Shown: positions 8,436 to 17,018, counted from the first letter of the stretch. The stretch is DNA of 64,000 nucleotides from Conchiformibius sp. (GCA_029984035.1 JASBYJ010000007.1:40110-104109), one strand, 5' to 3'. Translations and numbers: made by a program. Notes: a model not told the origin generated them from the sequence alone.

Positions 8436-8894
8436 ATGTTTTATCAGAAAGTTTTGACCGTTGCGGCGGCTGTTTTGGTATTGGCCGCCTGTACTGCTCC
8501 CGTGCCGCAAATTGGTTTCAAACCTGCTTCTTCACAATATACGCTTGCCGAAAGACATTGGGACGATGTGGCGAAAATCCGCGCCGAAGCCCAGCGTTTG
8601 GTTTTTGAAGTGCGTGCGGGCAATTTGACCAAGGTTCAGGCGGCCCAGTATCTGAACCGCTACCGTTTGGGCTTGGTGGGGCGTAACAGCGTGGATGACA
8701 GTGTGTATGAAGTGTATCAGCGTGCGGCGGTGGACAGCCAGCGCGGTGCCATCAGTTCCGAGCAGTCGAAAGCTTATGTGGAAAATACGCTCAGAGGTTG
8801 GCAGCAACGCTGGCCGCATATGACCAATAAGCCGACCAATCCTGCGTTTACCAATTTCCTTTTGGAATACATGGGGATGCAGCCGCTTAAGTAA
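8436..8894 (+). CDS. Small periplasmic lipoprotein, unknown function
   Basis: A protein of 152 residues with a lipoprotein signal: MFYQKVLTVAAAVLVLAAC, lipobox LAAC with Cys 19 as acylation site. The mature part is mostly helical and charged (RHWDDVAKIRAEAQRLVFEVRAGNLTKVQAAQYLNRYR), then QRWPHMTNKPTNPAFTNFLLEYMG near the end. I know no catalytic motif in it. TTAAGGTTTTT precedes the ATG. A promoter and a terminator-like hairpin lie between it and greA, so the two are likely separate units. Confidence 0.8.
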   Translation: MFYQKVLTVAAAVLVLAACTAPVPQIGFKPASSQYTLAERHWDDVAKIRAEAQRLVFEVRAGNLTKVQAAQYLNRYRLGLVGRNSVDDSVYEVYQRAAVDSQRGAISSEQSKAYVENTLRGWQQRWPHMTNKPTNPAFTNFLLEYMGMQPLK

Positions 8895-8897
8895 AGG

Positions 8898-8925
8898 TTG
8901 CCTTTTCGTGCGGATTTGATACAAT
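8898..8925 (+). promoter_or_regulatory. Candidate promoter upstream of greA
   Basis: TTGCCT (8898-8903) and TACAAT (8920-8925) are 16 bp apart, just after the lipoprotein stop codon. Transcription would begin near 8932, upstream of the hairpin at 8947-8978, so that hairpin would lie inside the greA leader. Confidence 0.5.
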
Positions 8926-8946
8926 GCCGCCGAATTTGATGAACCG

Positions 8947-8978
8947 CAAGCCGCATGTTTTGTGCGGCTTGCCTTTTT
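8947..8978 (+). terminator. Terminator-like hairpin in front of greA
   Basis: Arms CAAGCCGCA (8947-8955) and TGCGGCTTG (8963-8971) are followed by CCTTTTT. It could end the lipoprotein transcript, act as a leader terminator for greA, or both. Only 20 bp separate the T-run from the greA ATG. Confidence 0.75.
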
Positions 8979-8998
8979 ATGGATTTTTGAGAAACAGT

Positions 8999-9475
8999 AT
9001 GCAGAAAATTCCGTTAACACTGCGCGGCGCAGAGATGCTCAAAGCTGAATTGCAGGAACTGAAAAGCGTGGCCCGTCCTGCTGTGATTGAGGCGATTGCC
9101 GAGGCGCGGTCTCATGGCGATTTGTCCGAAAATGCCGAGTATGAGGCGGCTAAAGACAGACAAAGCTTCATCGAAGGCAGAATCGCCGAGTTGGAAAACA
9201 AATTGTCCCATGCGCAAATTATTGACCCGCGCGAAATTCATGCCGAAGGTCGGGTGGTATTCGGTGCAACCGTTACTTTGTCGGATTTGGAAAGCGGAGA
9301 AGAGGTGCGCTATCAGATTGTCGGCAACGATGAAGCGGATTTGAAGCACATGAAGATTTCTGTGAATTCTCCGATTGCCCGCGCGATGATTGGCAAGGAG
9401 GAGGGCGATATTGCCGAAGTGCAGGCACCGGACGGTATTCGGGAATATGAAATCTTGGCGGTAGAATATATTTAA
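8999..9475 (+). CDS. greA: Transcription elongation factor GreA
   Basis: A protein of 158 residues, the normal GreA length. GreA binds the RNA polymerase secondary channel and stimulates cleavage of backtracked RNA. The N-terminal coiled coil starts at PLTLRGAEMLKAELQEL and carries the acidic tip motif ARSHGDLSENAEYEAAKDRQSFIEGRI. The C-terminal FKBP-like domain includes VVFGATVTLSDLESGEEVRYQIVG and ends IREYEILAVEYI. An upstream in-frame ATG at 8924 lies before the hairpin, so I chose 8999, which matches the family start. A DUS and a long nested inverted repeat follow the gene. Confidence 0.97.
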   Translation: MQKIPLTLRGAEMLKAELQELKSVARPAVIEAIAEARSHGDLSENAEYEAAKDRQSFIEGRIAELENKLSHAQIIDPREIHAEGRVVFGATVTLSDLESGEEVRYQIVGNDEADLKHMKISVNSPIARAMIGKEEGDIAEVQAPDGIREYEILAVEYI

Positions 9476-9536
9476 ATCTTTCAGGCTGCCTGAAAACCGT
9501 CTGTTTGGCCGGCAGCTTGTTTGGAAGAATGTCTAG

Positions 9537-9600
9537 CCGATGCGGCTTATTTTTCATACAATGGCAAACCGTTTGCCGTGTGACAAATAAGCCGCATCGG
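9537..9600. repeat. Nested inverted repeat between greA and the carbonic-anhydrase-like gene
   Basis: A perfect 16-bp inverted repeat (CCGATGCGGCTTATTT at 9537-9552, complement at 9585-9600) encloses a second inverted repeat, GGCAAAC/GTTTGCC at 9563-9577. It is followed by TTTCGGTTTTTT and an uptake sequence. It could fold as a long hairpin in RNA and act as a greA terminator. The inner repeat is unusual for a simple terminator. Confidence 0.7.
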
Positions 9601-9758
9601 TTTCGGTTTTTTCAGGCTGCCTGAAAAAATGCGTGATGAGAGTGGGACTGTTCCGTTCGGATGAGTTCTTGCCGGTATGGCCGGTGTTTTGTCGAAACAC
9701 TTGAATCACTCTCTGAATGGAATATTCAAACCAATAGAATCAATCAAGGAGAAAACAA

Positions 9759-10298
9759 ATGACTGTTCGTGCATTTTTGAATCATTATCCGCAAATCGGC
9801 GAAGGCGTGTTTGTAGATGAATCGGCGGTGGTGATTGGCGAAGTATCTGTCGGCGCGCAATCTTCCGTATGGCCGGGCGCGGTGTTGCGCGGCGATGTGA
9901 ATTTTATCCGCATCGGCGAACGCAGCAATATTCAGGATTTGACCGTGCTGCATGTTTCCCACCGTACCGAAGCCGCCCCCGAAGGTTCGCCCGTGGTGAT
10001 TGGCAATGATGTCACCGTAGGGCATCAGGCTACTTTGCATGGCTGTACGATTGGCAATCATGTGCTGATTGGTATGGGCAGTACGGTTTTGGATGATGCG
10101 GTCATTGAAGACCGTGTGATTGTGGGTGCCGGCAGTTTGGTGCCGCCGCGCAAACGTTTGCAAAGCGGATATCTTTATTTGGGCAGCCCCGTGAAGCAGG
10201 TGCGGCCTTTGAGTGAAGAGGAATTGGCGCATTTGGATGATTCTGCACGTCATTATGTGGAATTGGCGCAGCAGTATATCGGTATGCAGGAAGAATAA
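9759..10298 (+). CDS. Gamma-carbonic-anhydrase-like hexapeptide protein (YrdA type)
   Basis: A protein of 179 residues made of a left-handed beta-helix of hexapeptide repeats: VVIGEVSVGAQSSVWPGAVLRGDVNFIRIG, VIGNDVTVGHQATLHGCTIGNHVLIGMGS, and VIVGAGSLV. The family forms trimers with a metal at the interface; candidate ligands are the His in LHVSHR and the pair in GHQATLH. It belongs to the YrdA/PaaY/CaiE group, whose physiological reaction is often unproven, so carbonic anhydrase activity is only a possibility. TCAAGGAGAAAAC gives a strong ribosome site. Confidence 0.88.
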   Translation: MTVRAFLNHYPQIGEGVFVDESAVVIGEVSVGAQSSVWPGAVLRGDVNFIRIGERSNIQDLTVLHVSHRTEAAPEGSPVVIGNDVTVGHQATLHGCTIGNHVLIGMGSTVLDDAVIEDRVIVGAGSLVPPRKRLQSGYLYLGSPVKQVRPLSEEELAHLDDSARHYVELAQQYIGMQEE

Positions 10299-10336
10299 AT
10301 CACCTGCCGTTACAGTCAATCGGTTTGACCTGTCTT

Positions 10337-11386
10337 ATGACTTTGATTCGTTCGCTGCCTTCCGGGCCGCTTGATATTGTCGGCGATGTTCACGGCCAAT
10401 TCGAAGCTCTGCAAAATCTGCTGCACTATCTGGGCTACGGCCCCGAAGGCAGACACCCGCAGGGTCGCAGGCTGGTGTTTGTCGGCGATTTGGTGGACAG
10501 AGGTCCTGATTCTCCTGCCTGTGTGGCTTGGGTGATGCAGGCATGTCAGCACGGGCGGGCGCATATGGTATTGGGTAACCATGAGCTTAACCTGTTGATG
10601 CATGAGCCTAAAGACGGTTCGGGGTGGTTTTTTGACAGCAGGGCGGCAAAAGATGCGCGGCAGTATGCGCCTTGGCAAAGACAGGAAAACGGCAAATCAG
10701 CCGTAACGGCGTTTTTCAGGCAGCAGCCTTTGGTATTGCAACGCCAAGATTTGCGTATCGTGCATGCGGCATGGCTGCCTGAAATTATTGAAGAATTATC
10801 GCGGCCTGAATATGACGGCCGTTGTTTGTTGGAATTATGCCGCGAATGGGACGCCGAGTTGGATTGCCATGTGCGCCATGCGCCTTGGTATGACGACTAT
10901 CTGGATGAACAGCGCCGCTATGTGCACGGTTTGGAAAATTACAGGGAAGTGCCGCCTTTGCTGTGCGCAACCGCCAAGCATGACGTGTACCGCAGTTGCC
11001 GCCATCCCGCCCGTGCGCTCACTTGCGGCATTGAAACCGTTGCCGATGAGCCTTTTTTTGCGGGCGGGCGGTGGCGGTTTTCAGTGCGCCGTCCGTGGTG
11101 GAACGATTATCACGATGCCGCGCATGTGGTGGTCGGGCATTATTGGCGGCAATGGTATTCCGGTCGCGCCGCCAAACACCGTAGGGAAATGTTTACCGTG
11201 CCGCCGCATCATTGGCACGGTGCGCGTAATAATGTGTTTTGCTTGGATTTTTCTGTCGGGGCGCGTTGGCGCGACCGTAAAAGGGATATTCCGCCGAGCC
11301 GTTCGGTGCACCGTTTGGCCGCATTGCGCTGGCCTGAAAAAACATTGGTTTTTGATAACGGGGATTGTGTCCCGACTGAGGCCTGA
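10337..11386 (+). CDS. Calcineurin-like metallophosphoesterase
   Basis: A protein of 349 residues from the ATG at 10337. It has the metallophosphoesterase core: DIVGDVHGQFEALQNLL, LVFVGDLVDRGPDS, VLGNHELNLL, and further His ligands in VVVGHYWRQW near the C-terminus. This pattern matches serine/threonine-protein-phosphatase-like and symmetrical Ap4A-hydrolase-like enzymes, but the substrate cannot be told from sequence. The protein is longer than ApaH (~270) and has a Trp/Arg-rich second half. It starts 38 bp after the beta-helix gene, perhaps as an operon. The following 190 bp hold several uptake sequences. Confidence 0.85.
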   Translation: MTLIRSLPSGPLDIVGDVHGQFEALQNLLHYLGYGPEGRHPQGRRLVFVGDLVDRGPDSPACVAWVMQACQHGRAHMVLGNHELNLLMHEPKDGSGWFFDSRAAKDARQYAPWQRQENGKSAVTAFFRQQPLVLQRQDLRIVHAAWLPEIIEELSRPEYDGRCLLELCREWDAELDCHVRHAPWYDDYLDEQRRYVHGLENYREVPPLLCATAKHDVYRSCRHPARALTCGIETVADEPFFAGGRWRFSVRRPWWNDYHDAAHVVVGHYWRQWYSGRAAKHRREMFTVPPHHWHGARNNVFCLDFSVGARWRDRKRDIPPSRSVHRLAALRWPEKTLVFDNGDCVPTEA

Positions 11387-11579
11387 CGGGATGTGCGGCC
11401 TTGCAGGCAGGTTTCAGGCAGCCTGATGACCATCTTAGGGCTGCCTGAAGCGTTTTAGAGATACGCCGTGCCGATTGGGTGCAATTGCCGCATTGAGGCT
11501 GCCTGAAAAGAATCATGAATCGTTGTCGTGTCGAATGAAAGATGGGAAGCAGCGTTAAGGCTGCCTGAAAACCGTAGTT
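11387..11579. other. Intergenic cluster of DNA uptake sequences
   Basis: About 190 bp with four uptake-sequence cores (near 11413, 11440, 11498 and 11559) in mixed orientation and no coding character. The last one lies directly upstream of miaA. Confidence 0.7.
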
Positions 11580-12518
11580 ATGATGAAAGCATTTGCCTTA
11601 TTGGGTCCCACCGCTTGCGGAAAAACCGCGCTTGCTTTGAAGCTTGCGGAGTATATTCCTTGTGAAATCATCAGCTTGGATAGTGCTTTAATCTACCGCG
11701 ATATGGATATCGGCACGGCAAAGCCCAGTGCGGCGGAACAATCCGCCGTTGCCCATCATCTGATTGACATTATCAGTCCGCTGCAAACTTATAGTGCGGC
11801 CGAATTTGTCTCCGATTGTGTGCGCTTGGTGCAGGATATCCGCGCACGGGGAAAATTGCCTTTGATTGTCGGCGGCACCATGATGTATTACCACGCTTTG
11901 ACGCAAGGTTTGAATCAGCTGCCTGAAGCCGATGAGGCGACACGTTCGCTGTTGCAACGCCAAAAAGCCGAATACGGTTTGCCCCATCTTTATCGGCAAT
12001 TGCAACAAATCGACAGCGCAACCGCAGCACGTTTAGACCCTAACGACAGCCAGCGTATCGAACGGGCATTGGAAGTTTGGCTGCTGACCGGCAAACCTTT
12101 GAGCCGGCATTTTGCCGAGCAGCAGCATACTGCTTCACCTCTGCAACTGTTTACGCTGGCATTGGTTCCCGATGACCGCGCCTTGCTGCACGAACGGATA
12201 AACCGCCGCTTCGATGCCATGTTGGCGCAGGGCTTTTTGGACGAGGTGCATCGTTTACGCCGCAATTATCCGCAATTAAATGCGGATATGCCTTCCGTAC
12301 GTTGTGTCGGCTACCGCCAGGCATGGGCGCATTTGGACGGCGAAACCGATGAAAAAACCTTTGTCGAACAAGGTAAAGCCGCTACGCGCCAATTGGCAAA
12401 ACGGCAACTCACTTGGCTGCGGAAACTGCATGCCGATAAAGTATTGGATCCGTTCGGCAAGGACGATATGCTGCATGCGGCCGTGACTTTGGCACGGGAT
12501 TTTTTTCAGGCTGCCTGA
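11580..12518 (+). CDS. miaA: tRNA dimethylallyltransferase
   Basis: A protein of 312 residues. MiaA adds a dimethylallyl group to A37 of tRNAs that read codons starting with U. The P-loop is LLGPTACGKTALALKLA, followed by ISLDSALIYRDMDIGTAKPS and VGGTMMYYHALTQG. Later motifs are RLDPNDSQRIERALEVW and MPSVRCVGYRQAW. The gene ends FFQAA with the stop inside an uptake sequence (CAGGCTGCCTGA). In many bacteria hfq follows; here an RDD-family membrane protein gene follows instead. Confidence 0.96.
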   Translation: MMKAFALLGPTACGKTALALKLAEYIPCEIISLDSALIYRDMDIGTAKPSAAEQSAVAHHLIDIISPLQTYSAAEFVSDCVRLVQDIRARGKLPLIVGGTMMYYHALTQGLNQLPEADEATRSLLQRQKAEYGLPHLYRQLQQIDSATAARLDPNDSQRIERALEVWLLTGKPLSRHFAEQQHTASPLQLFTLALVPDDRALLHERINRRFDAMLAQGFLDEVHRLRRNYPQLNADMPSVRCVGYRQAWAHLDGETDEKTFVEQGKAATRQLAKRQLTWLRKLHADKVLDPFGKDDMLHAAVTLARDFFQAA

Positions 12519-12720
12519 AAGATTGGCGGAAGCGGGCGGTTCTGCTTTCCTATATCGTTAGACTTCGCAGCAGAATCTGCAAACTATCCGTCATTTTCAT
12601 AGTAATCAACGCGTTTCAGGCTGCCTGAAGGACGGTAGGGTATATGATGCAAGACCGTGTTAGCGTGAGAATCGGCAGGCATCACCTTGTTTTGGATAAT
12701 CAACCGATTGGATTAAAATC

Positions 12721-13230
12721 ATGACTCGTCCCGTTGCTCCGCTTAAACGCCGTTTTGCAGCTTTGTCGTATGAATCTTTGCTGATTGCATCGGTAACATT
12801 TGTCGCAGGACTGATTGCAGGCATACTCAATACCTTAGTGAAAGAATTCTTACCTATCGCTTCTCCTGTGCAGCCTTTGATGTTGGCATTGATTTTGCTT
12901 TATGCCTGGTGGCTGTATTTCAAGCTCAATTGGTTGCGCGAAGGGCAAACTCTCCCTATGCGCGTATGGAAAATCGGTTTATGCGACCATTCGGGACGGC
13001 TGCCTGAAATCAAATTATTGATGCGCCGTTTTTTATGGTCTTGTGTTTTATTGGTTTTTATACCGCTGCTGGTCTATGCGGTTTTGCGGCACAATGGCAT
13101 TGCGCCTAAGCACGCATGTGTGGCCGCATTGTGCTGGTGGATTTTGCCGTGGGGCTTTGCTTGGTTTAATCCGCGCCGCCAATTTTTGTATGATTACCTT
13201 TCCGGTACGGAATTGTGTGATTTGCGTTGA
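12721..13230 (+). CDS. RDD family membrane protein
   Basis: A protein of 169 residues with an RDD domain: the N-terminal signature APLKRRFAALSYESLLIASVTFVAG holds the Arg, and FYDYLSGTELCDLR-like residues (FLYDYLSGTEL) close the domain. I see about four membrane helices, near residues 20-38, 52-70, 103-124 and 132-150. RDD proteins are poorly understood; some are linked to ion transport. It stands alone between miaA and the OmpA-family gene. A second RDD protein occurs at 15.1-15.7 kb on the other strand. Confidence 0.85.
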   Translation: MTRPVAPLKRRFAALSYESLLIASVTFVAGLIAGILNTLVKEFLPIASPVQPLMLALILLYAWWLYFKLNWLREGQTLPMRVWKIGLCDHSGRLPEIKLLMRRFLWSCVLLVFIPLLVYAVLRHNGIAPKHACVAALCWWILPWGFAWFNPRRQFLYDYLSGTELCDLR

Positions 13231-13444
13231 ATAAGTTCGATATGATGTGCCGTTTGTGTGGCGTATTGGATTCGTTGTTAATATTAATGCGGATTCCCAA
13301 TCTATGACAGTCAAAAACTGTTAGAATAACGGACGTTGTAGCAACAGTGCTTGGAAACCGGGTTCACGGCTTTCTTGGAGATGGTTGGCTTCAAACCTGT
13401 GTTGCGTAGAATGCCGATTCTTAAATTTAATGTAAGGAAATAAA

Positions 13445-14302
13445 ATGTTTAAAAGTTCACTGAAACCTATTGCTTTGGGACTGACTTCCGCCCTGTTTTT
13501 GGGCGCGTGTACCACTGCGGGTACAAAAGTAGACCTTGACGGTATGGCCGAAGAAATCAAATGGCCCAATCCTGAAACTACTTCTTTCAATAAAGACCGC
13601 GGCACTTTCCCGAATTTGGAAAGCCTTAAACAAATCAGAAGCGGTGTAACTAAAGACCAGCTGTATTATTTGATTGGCCGTCCTCAATTTCACGAGGGTT
13701 TCCGTGTGCGCGAGTGGGATTATTTGTTCCATTTCAATACACCCGGACAAGGTACTAACGGCGTAACCACTTGTCAATACAAGGTATTGTTTGACAAAAA
13801 TAAATTTGCCAGAAGTTTCCATTGGCGCGCTGTAGACCCTGTGAACGCGGTTTGTCCTCCTGAAACTTCCGGTGTGGTTTCGACTGTAACTTCACGCCGT
13901 TATACTCTGTCGGCTGATGCATTGTTTGCATTTGATAAGAGCGATTTGAGCAATATGAATGCCAAAGGTCGTCAGGAATTGGATGATTTGGCACGCGAAT
14001 TACGCAGCTTTGACCAATTGCAGTCTGTGCGTATCAGTGGGCATACCGATTATCTCGGTAGCGATATGTATAATATGGCATTGTCGCAACGCCGCGCATC
14101 TACCGTGCGTGAGTATTTGATCCAGCGTGGCGTTCCTGCCAATATCACGTTCGCTTACGGTGCGGGTGAAACCCAGCCTGTGAAACAGTGTGTGAATAAC
14201 GGCAACCGCCAAGAATTGATTGCATGTCTGCAGCCGAACCGCCGCGTGGAAGTGGAAGTGGACGGCTCGGGCGTAGTAGGCGACAAACGTATTTACCGTT
14301 AA
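13445..14302 (+). CDS. Outer-membrane lipoprotein with BamE-like and OmpA domains
   Basis: A protein of 285 residues. The signal ends in the lipobox LGAC (Cys ~22). The first mature domain, NLESLKQIRSGVTKDQLYYLIGRPQFHEGFRVREWDYLFHF, is SmpA/OmlA (BamE)-like. The C-terminal ~120 residues (TLSADALFAFDKSDLSNMNAKG, ISGHTDYLGSDMYNMALSQRRAS, QPNRRVEVEVDG) form an OmpA peptidoglycan-binding domain with the conserved Asp and Arg positions. It probably tethers the outer membrane to peptidoglycan. A DUS-pair terminator follows. The two-domain make-up differs from RmpM, which lacks the BamE-like part. Confidence 0.9.
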   Translation: MFKSSLKPIALGLTSALFLGACTTAGTKVDLDGMAEEIKWPNPETTSFNKDRGTFPNLESLKQIRSGVTKDQLYYLIGRPQFHEGFRVREWDYLFHFNTPGQGTNGVTTCQYKVLFDKNKFARSFHWRAVDPVNAVCPPETSGVVSTVTSRRYTLSADALFAFDKSDLSNMNAKGRQELDDLARELRSFDQLQSVRISGHTDYLGSDMYNMALSQRRASTVREYLIQRGVPANITFAYGAGETQPVKQCVNNGNRQELIACLQPNRRVEVEVDGSGVVGDKRIYR

Positions 14303-14364
14303 TTCGTGCTTGCTGAAATCCGAGTGAACCGTTGAGTCTGTTCTTAGCGGTTTGATAATAAAAA

Positions 14365-14397
14365 AGGCTGCCTGAAATTTTTCAGGCAGCCTTTTTT
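14365..14397. terminator. Terminator made from an inverted pair of uptake sequences
   Basis: AGGCTGCCTGAAA (14365-14377) and its complement (14380-14392) form a perfect 13-bp stem with a TT loop, preceded by A5 and followed by T6. It serves the OmpA-family gene and, in reverse, the converging YqhA-like gene. Confidence 0.88.
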
Positions 14398-14426
14398 ACA
14401 CAATTATGACAGGCAGAGAAGGCGTA

Positions 14427-14963
14427 TTAATGCGCTTTATGTGCCGTGCCGTACACGATACGGTCTGTCCATGCGATAGCCACTGCCGAAAGTAGGAACA
14501 CAAAATGCAGCAACAGCTGCCATTTGATTTGGTGTTCGGGCAGATTGGCTGCATTGATAAAGGTTTGCAGCAGATGTATGGAGGAAATGCTGATAATTGC
14601 CATAGACAATTTGACTTTCAATACCGATGCGTTGACATGATGCAGCCATTCGGGCTGGTCGGGGTGGTCGTTTACGTTCAGGCGGGAAACAAAGGTTTCG
14701 TAGCCGCCAATCAGTACCATAATCAACAGGTTGGCAATCATCACTACGTCAATCAGGCTTAATACCGAAAGCATGATGGCATTTTCGTCCATAGTTTGCA
14801 GATTGCTGATTAATGCCCATAACGATTTGAGAAATTTATACGAATAAATGCCCTGTATGACAATCAAACCAAGGTAAATCGGCAATTGCAGCCAACGGCT
14901 GAAGAAAATCAGTTGGCTGAGAAAGGCGGTTTTTGAAGAAGGGGCAGGTGGAAGCGGATTCAT
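14427..14963 (-). CDS. YqhA/UPF0114 family membrane protein
   Basis: A protein of 178 residues from the ATG at 14963 (a longer in-frame start at 15011 is less likely). It resembles E. coli YqhA along its length: FFSRWLQLPIYLGLIVIQ, LSLIDVVMIANLLIMVLIGGYETFVSRL, LKVKLSMAIISISSIHLLQTFINA and HFVFLLSAVAIAWTDRIV. These give about four transmembrane helices. The function of the family is unknown. It is the downstream partner of the RDD gene on the minus strand, separated by an uptake-sequence hairpin at 15013-15046. Confidence 0.87.
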   Translation of the reverse strand: MNPLPPAPSSKTAFLSQLIFFSRWLQLPIYLGLIVIQGIYSYKFLKSLWALISNLQTMDENAIMLSVLSLIDVVMIANLLIMVLIGGYETFVSRLNVNDHPDQPEWLHHVNASVLKVKLSMAIISISSIHLLQTFINAANLPEHQIKWQLLLHFVFLLSAVAIAWTDRIVYGTAHKAH

Positions 14964-15012
14964 GACGAGATGGATAAAAAAAAAGATATTGTAGCGCAAA
15001 CGGTGAACCAAT

Positions 15013-15046
15013 GTTTTCAGGCAGCCTTAAAAAGCTGCCTGAAAAC
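15013..15046. terminator. Uptake-sequence hairpin between RDD and YqhA-like genes
   Basis: GTTTTCAGGCAGC (15013-15025) and GCTGCCTGAAAAC (15034-15046) form a 13-bp perfect stem. On the minus strand it lies just after the RDD stop codon and may end or attenuate that transcript. The T-tail is weak. Confidence 0.6.
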
Positions 15047-15067
15047 TTATCCTGCATCATTGCGCGA

Positions 15068-15709
15068 TTAACGGCGGGGTATTTGTACGACAACCGTTCC
15101 GCCGATTAAGTCTTGAAGCGTACGTCTTTCGCTGTGGGCAAACATCATAATCAGGCAGATGAGATTGAACAGCATCCCGATTATATTGCCCATCAGCTTG
15201 GAAGAGCTGGTGATGGCATCTCCTTCCATTCCGGAAAAGGCACCGCCGAAACCTATCATAAATCCTACCACACCCGCCACCAGTGCAACGATGAGAAGAT
15301 ACACCACTTCGCGCAACAAAAAGGCGCGTAGGAAGCCTGCGTCATCGCCTGTGGTGCGGATGACTTGGATGCCCATCCATTTTTTACCCAAAGTATAGCC
15401 GTGGCTGCAAAGCAGCACCAATTGGTAGATAGGGAACGCGAATAAGCTCAGAAGAGTGAGGCCTCCTTTGATGGTTGTGGACAAGATTTCCATATTTGAC
15501 GGCACGGCTGCAGAAACCAGACCTGCGATAAGAACTGAAATGAGTGCAACTGCAATATACAGCAGGGAATTGATAAGCACCGCTGCGATGCGCCGCCATG
15601 GGGAAGCCAATTCCACTTCTATTTCATCGGTTTGTCCGAATCCGAAAGGTACATAATTATCTGTACGCTCGGATAGTGCGTAGTTGTTGCTTTTGTAAGA
15701 ATGGCTCAT
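15068..15709 (-). CDS. RDD family membrane protein
   Basis: A protein of 213 residues. A hydrophilic N-terminus (~40 residues) leads to the RDD signature ELASPWRRIAAVLINSLLY, then helices near residues 48-68, 78-100, 128-152 and 170-192. GYTLGKKWMGIQVIRTTG is the typical linker, and RRTLQDLIGGTVVVQI closes the domain with its Asp. The function is unknown. The gene is transcribed away from asd, with AAGGAGTTTTT as a strong ribosome site on the minus strand. Confidence 0.88.
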   Translation of the reverse strand: MSHSYKSNNYALSERTDNYVPFGFGQTDEIEVELASPWRRIAAVLINSLLYIAVALISVLIAGLVSAAVPSNMEILSTTIKGGLTLLSLFAFPIYQLVLLCSHGYTLGKKWMGIQVIRTTGDDAGFLRAFLLREVVYLLIVALVAGVVGFMIGFGGAFSGMEGDAITSSSKLMGNIIGMLFNLICLIMMFAHSERRTLQDLIGGTVVVQIPRR

Positions 15710-15883
15710 AAAAACTCCTTGATTGATGATGTGCTTTCAGGATATTCCGATACTTTTCAGGCAGCCTGAAGCAGGGATTGTATTACAGAATCTCAGAATC
15801 AGTATAAAAACCTTTACAATTTTCTAACAAAGGTTTAAAACGTAAGTTTTCTTTTCTTTAAACTTTTTTTCGGAGAACATGAT

Positions 15884-16996
15884 ATGAAGGTAGGGTTTGT
15901 CGGCTGGCGCGGTATGGTTGGCTCGGTGTTGATGCAGAGAATGCGCGAAGAGAACGATTTTTCCCGTATTCCCGAAGCCTTTTTCTTTACCACATCGAAT
16001 GCGGGCGGTGCGGCTCCCGATTTCGGTCAAGCGGCCAAAACGCTTCTGGATGCCAATAATATTCATGAATTGGCGAAAATGGACGTTATCGTTACCTGCC
16101 AAGGCGGCGATTACACCAAATCCGTGTTTGCCCCGCTGCGTGCGGCCGGTTGGGACGGTTATTGGATTGACGCCGCTTCCGCACTGCGTATGCAGGACGA
16201 TGCCGTGATTGTACTCGACCCCGTGAACCGAAACGTTATCGACCGAGCCCTGCAAAACGGTGTGAAAAACTATGTCGGCGGCAACTGTACCGTTTCACTG
16301 ATGCTGATGGCATTGGGCGGGTTGTTTCAAAACGGCTTGGTGGAATGGGCTTCGAGCATGACTTATCAGGCAGCTTCGGGGGCAGGTGCGAAAAATATGC
16401 GCGAACTGATTGCAGGCATGGGCGCAGTACACCGCCAAGTCGCCGCCGAGTTGGCCGACCCCGCAGGTGCGATTTTGGACATCGACCGCAAAGTATCCGA
16501 TTTTCTGCGTTCCGAAGATTATCCCAAAGCAAATTTCGGCGTACCGCTTGCAGGCAGCCTGATTCCTTGGATTGATGCCGATTTGGGCAACGGACAGTCT
16601 AAAGAAGAATGGAAAGGCGGCGTGGAAACCAACAAAATCTTGGGTACGGACGACATTATTGTCGAAGGCTTGTGCGTGCGTATCGGCGCGATGCGTTGCC
16701 ACAGCCAGGCGATTACCTTGAAATTGAAACAGGATTTGCCGCTGCCTGAAATCGAAACGCTGCTGGCCCAAGCCAATGATTGGGTGAAAGTCGTGCCTAA
16801 TAGCAAAGAAGCCAGTATGCACGGGCTGACGCCTGCGGTGGTAACCGGCACGCTCACCGTTCCTGTCGGACGCTTGCGCAAATTGGCTATGGGCGGCGAA
16901 TATCTGAGCGCGTTTACCGTGGGCGACCAATTGCTCTGGGGGGCTGCCGAGCCTGTTCGCCGTATGTTGCGGATTGTTTTGGGTAATTTGGATTAA
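15884..16996 (+). CDS. asd: Aspartate-semialdehyde dehydrogenase
   Basis: A protein of 370 residues that reduces beta-aspartyl phosphate to aspartate semialdehyde, at the branch to lysine/DAP, threonine and methionine. The N-terminal nucleotide site is VGFVGWRGMVGSVLMQRM, the active-site Cys is in YVGGNCTVSLMLMALGG, and the C-terminal half has VRIGAMRCHSQAITLKLK with the substrate-binding Arg and His. This is the Gram-negative form (E. coli-like length). CGGAGAACATGAT precedes the ATG. An uptake-sequence-pair terminator follows. Confidence 0.97.
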   Translation: MKVGFVGWRGMVGSVLMQRMREENDFSRIPEAFFFTTSNAGGAAPDFGQAAKTLLDANNIHELAKMDVIVTCQGGDYTKSVFAPLRAAGWDGYWIDAASALRMQDDAVIVLDPVNRNVIDRALQNGVKNYVGGNCTVSLMLMALGGLFQNGLVEWASSMTYQAASGAGAKNMRELIAGMGAVHRQVAAELADPAGAILDIDRKVSDFLRSEDYPKANFGVPLAGSLIPWIDADLGNGQSKEEWKGGVETNKILGTDDIIVEGLCVRIGAMRCHSQAITLKLKQDLPLPEIETLLAQANDWVKVVPNSKEASMHGLTPAVVTGTLTVPVGRLRKLAMGGEYLSAFTVGDQLLWGAAEPVRRMLRIVLGNLD

Positions 16997-17018
16997 CGGC
17001 AATAGCCGCTTATTCGGA

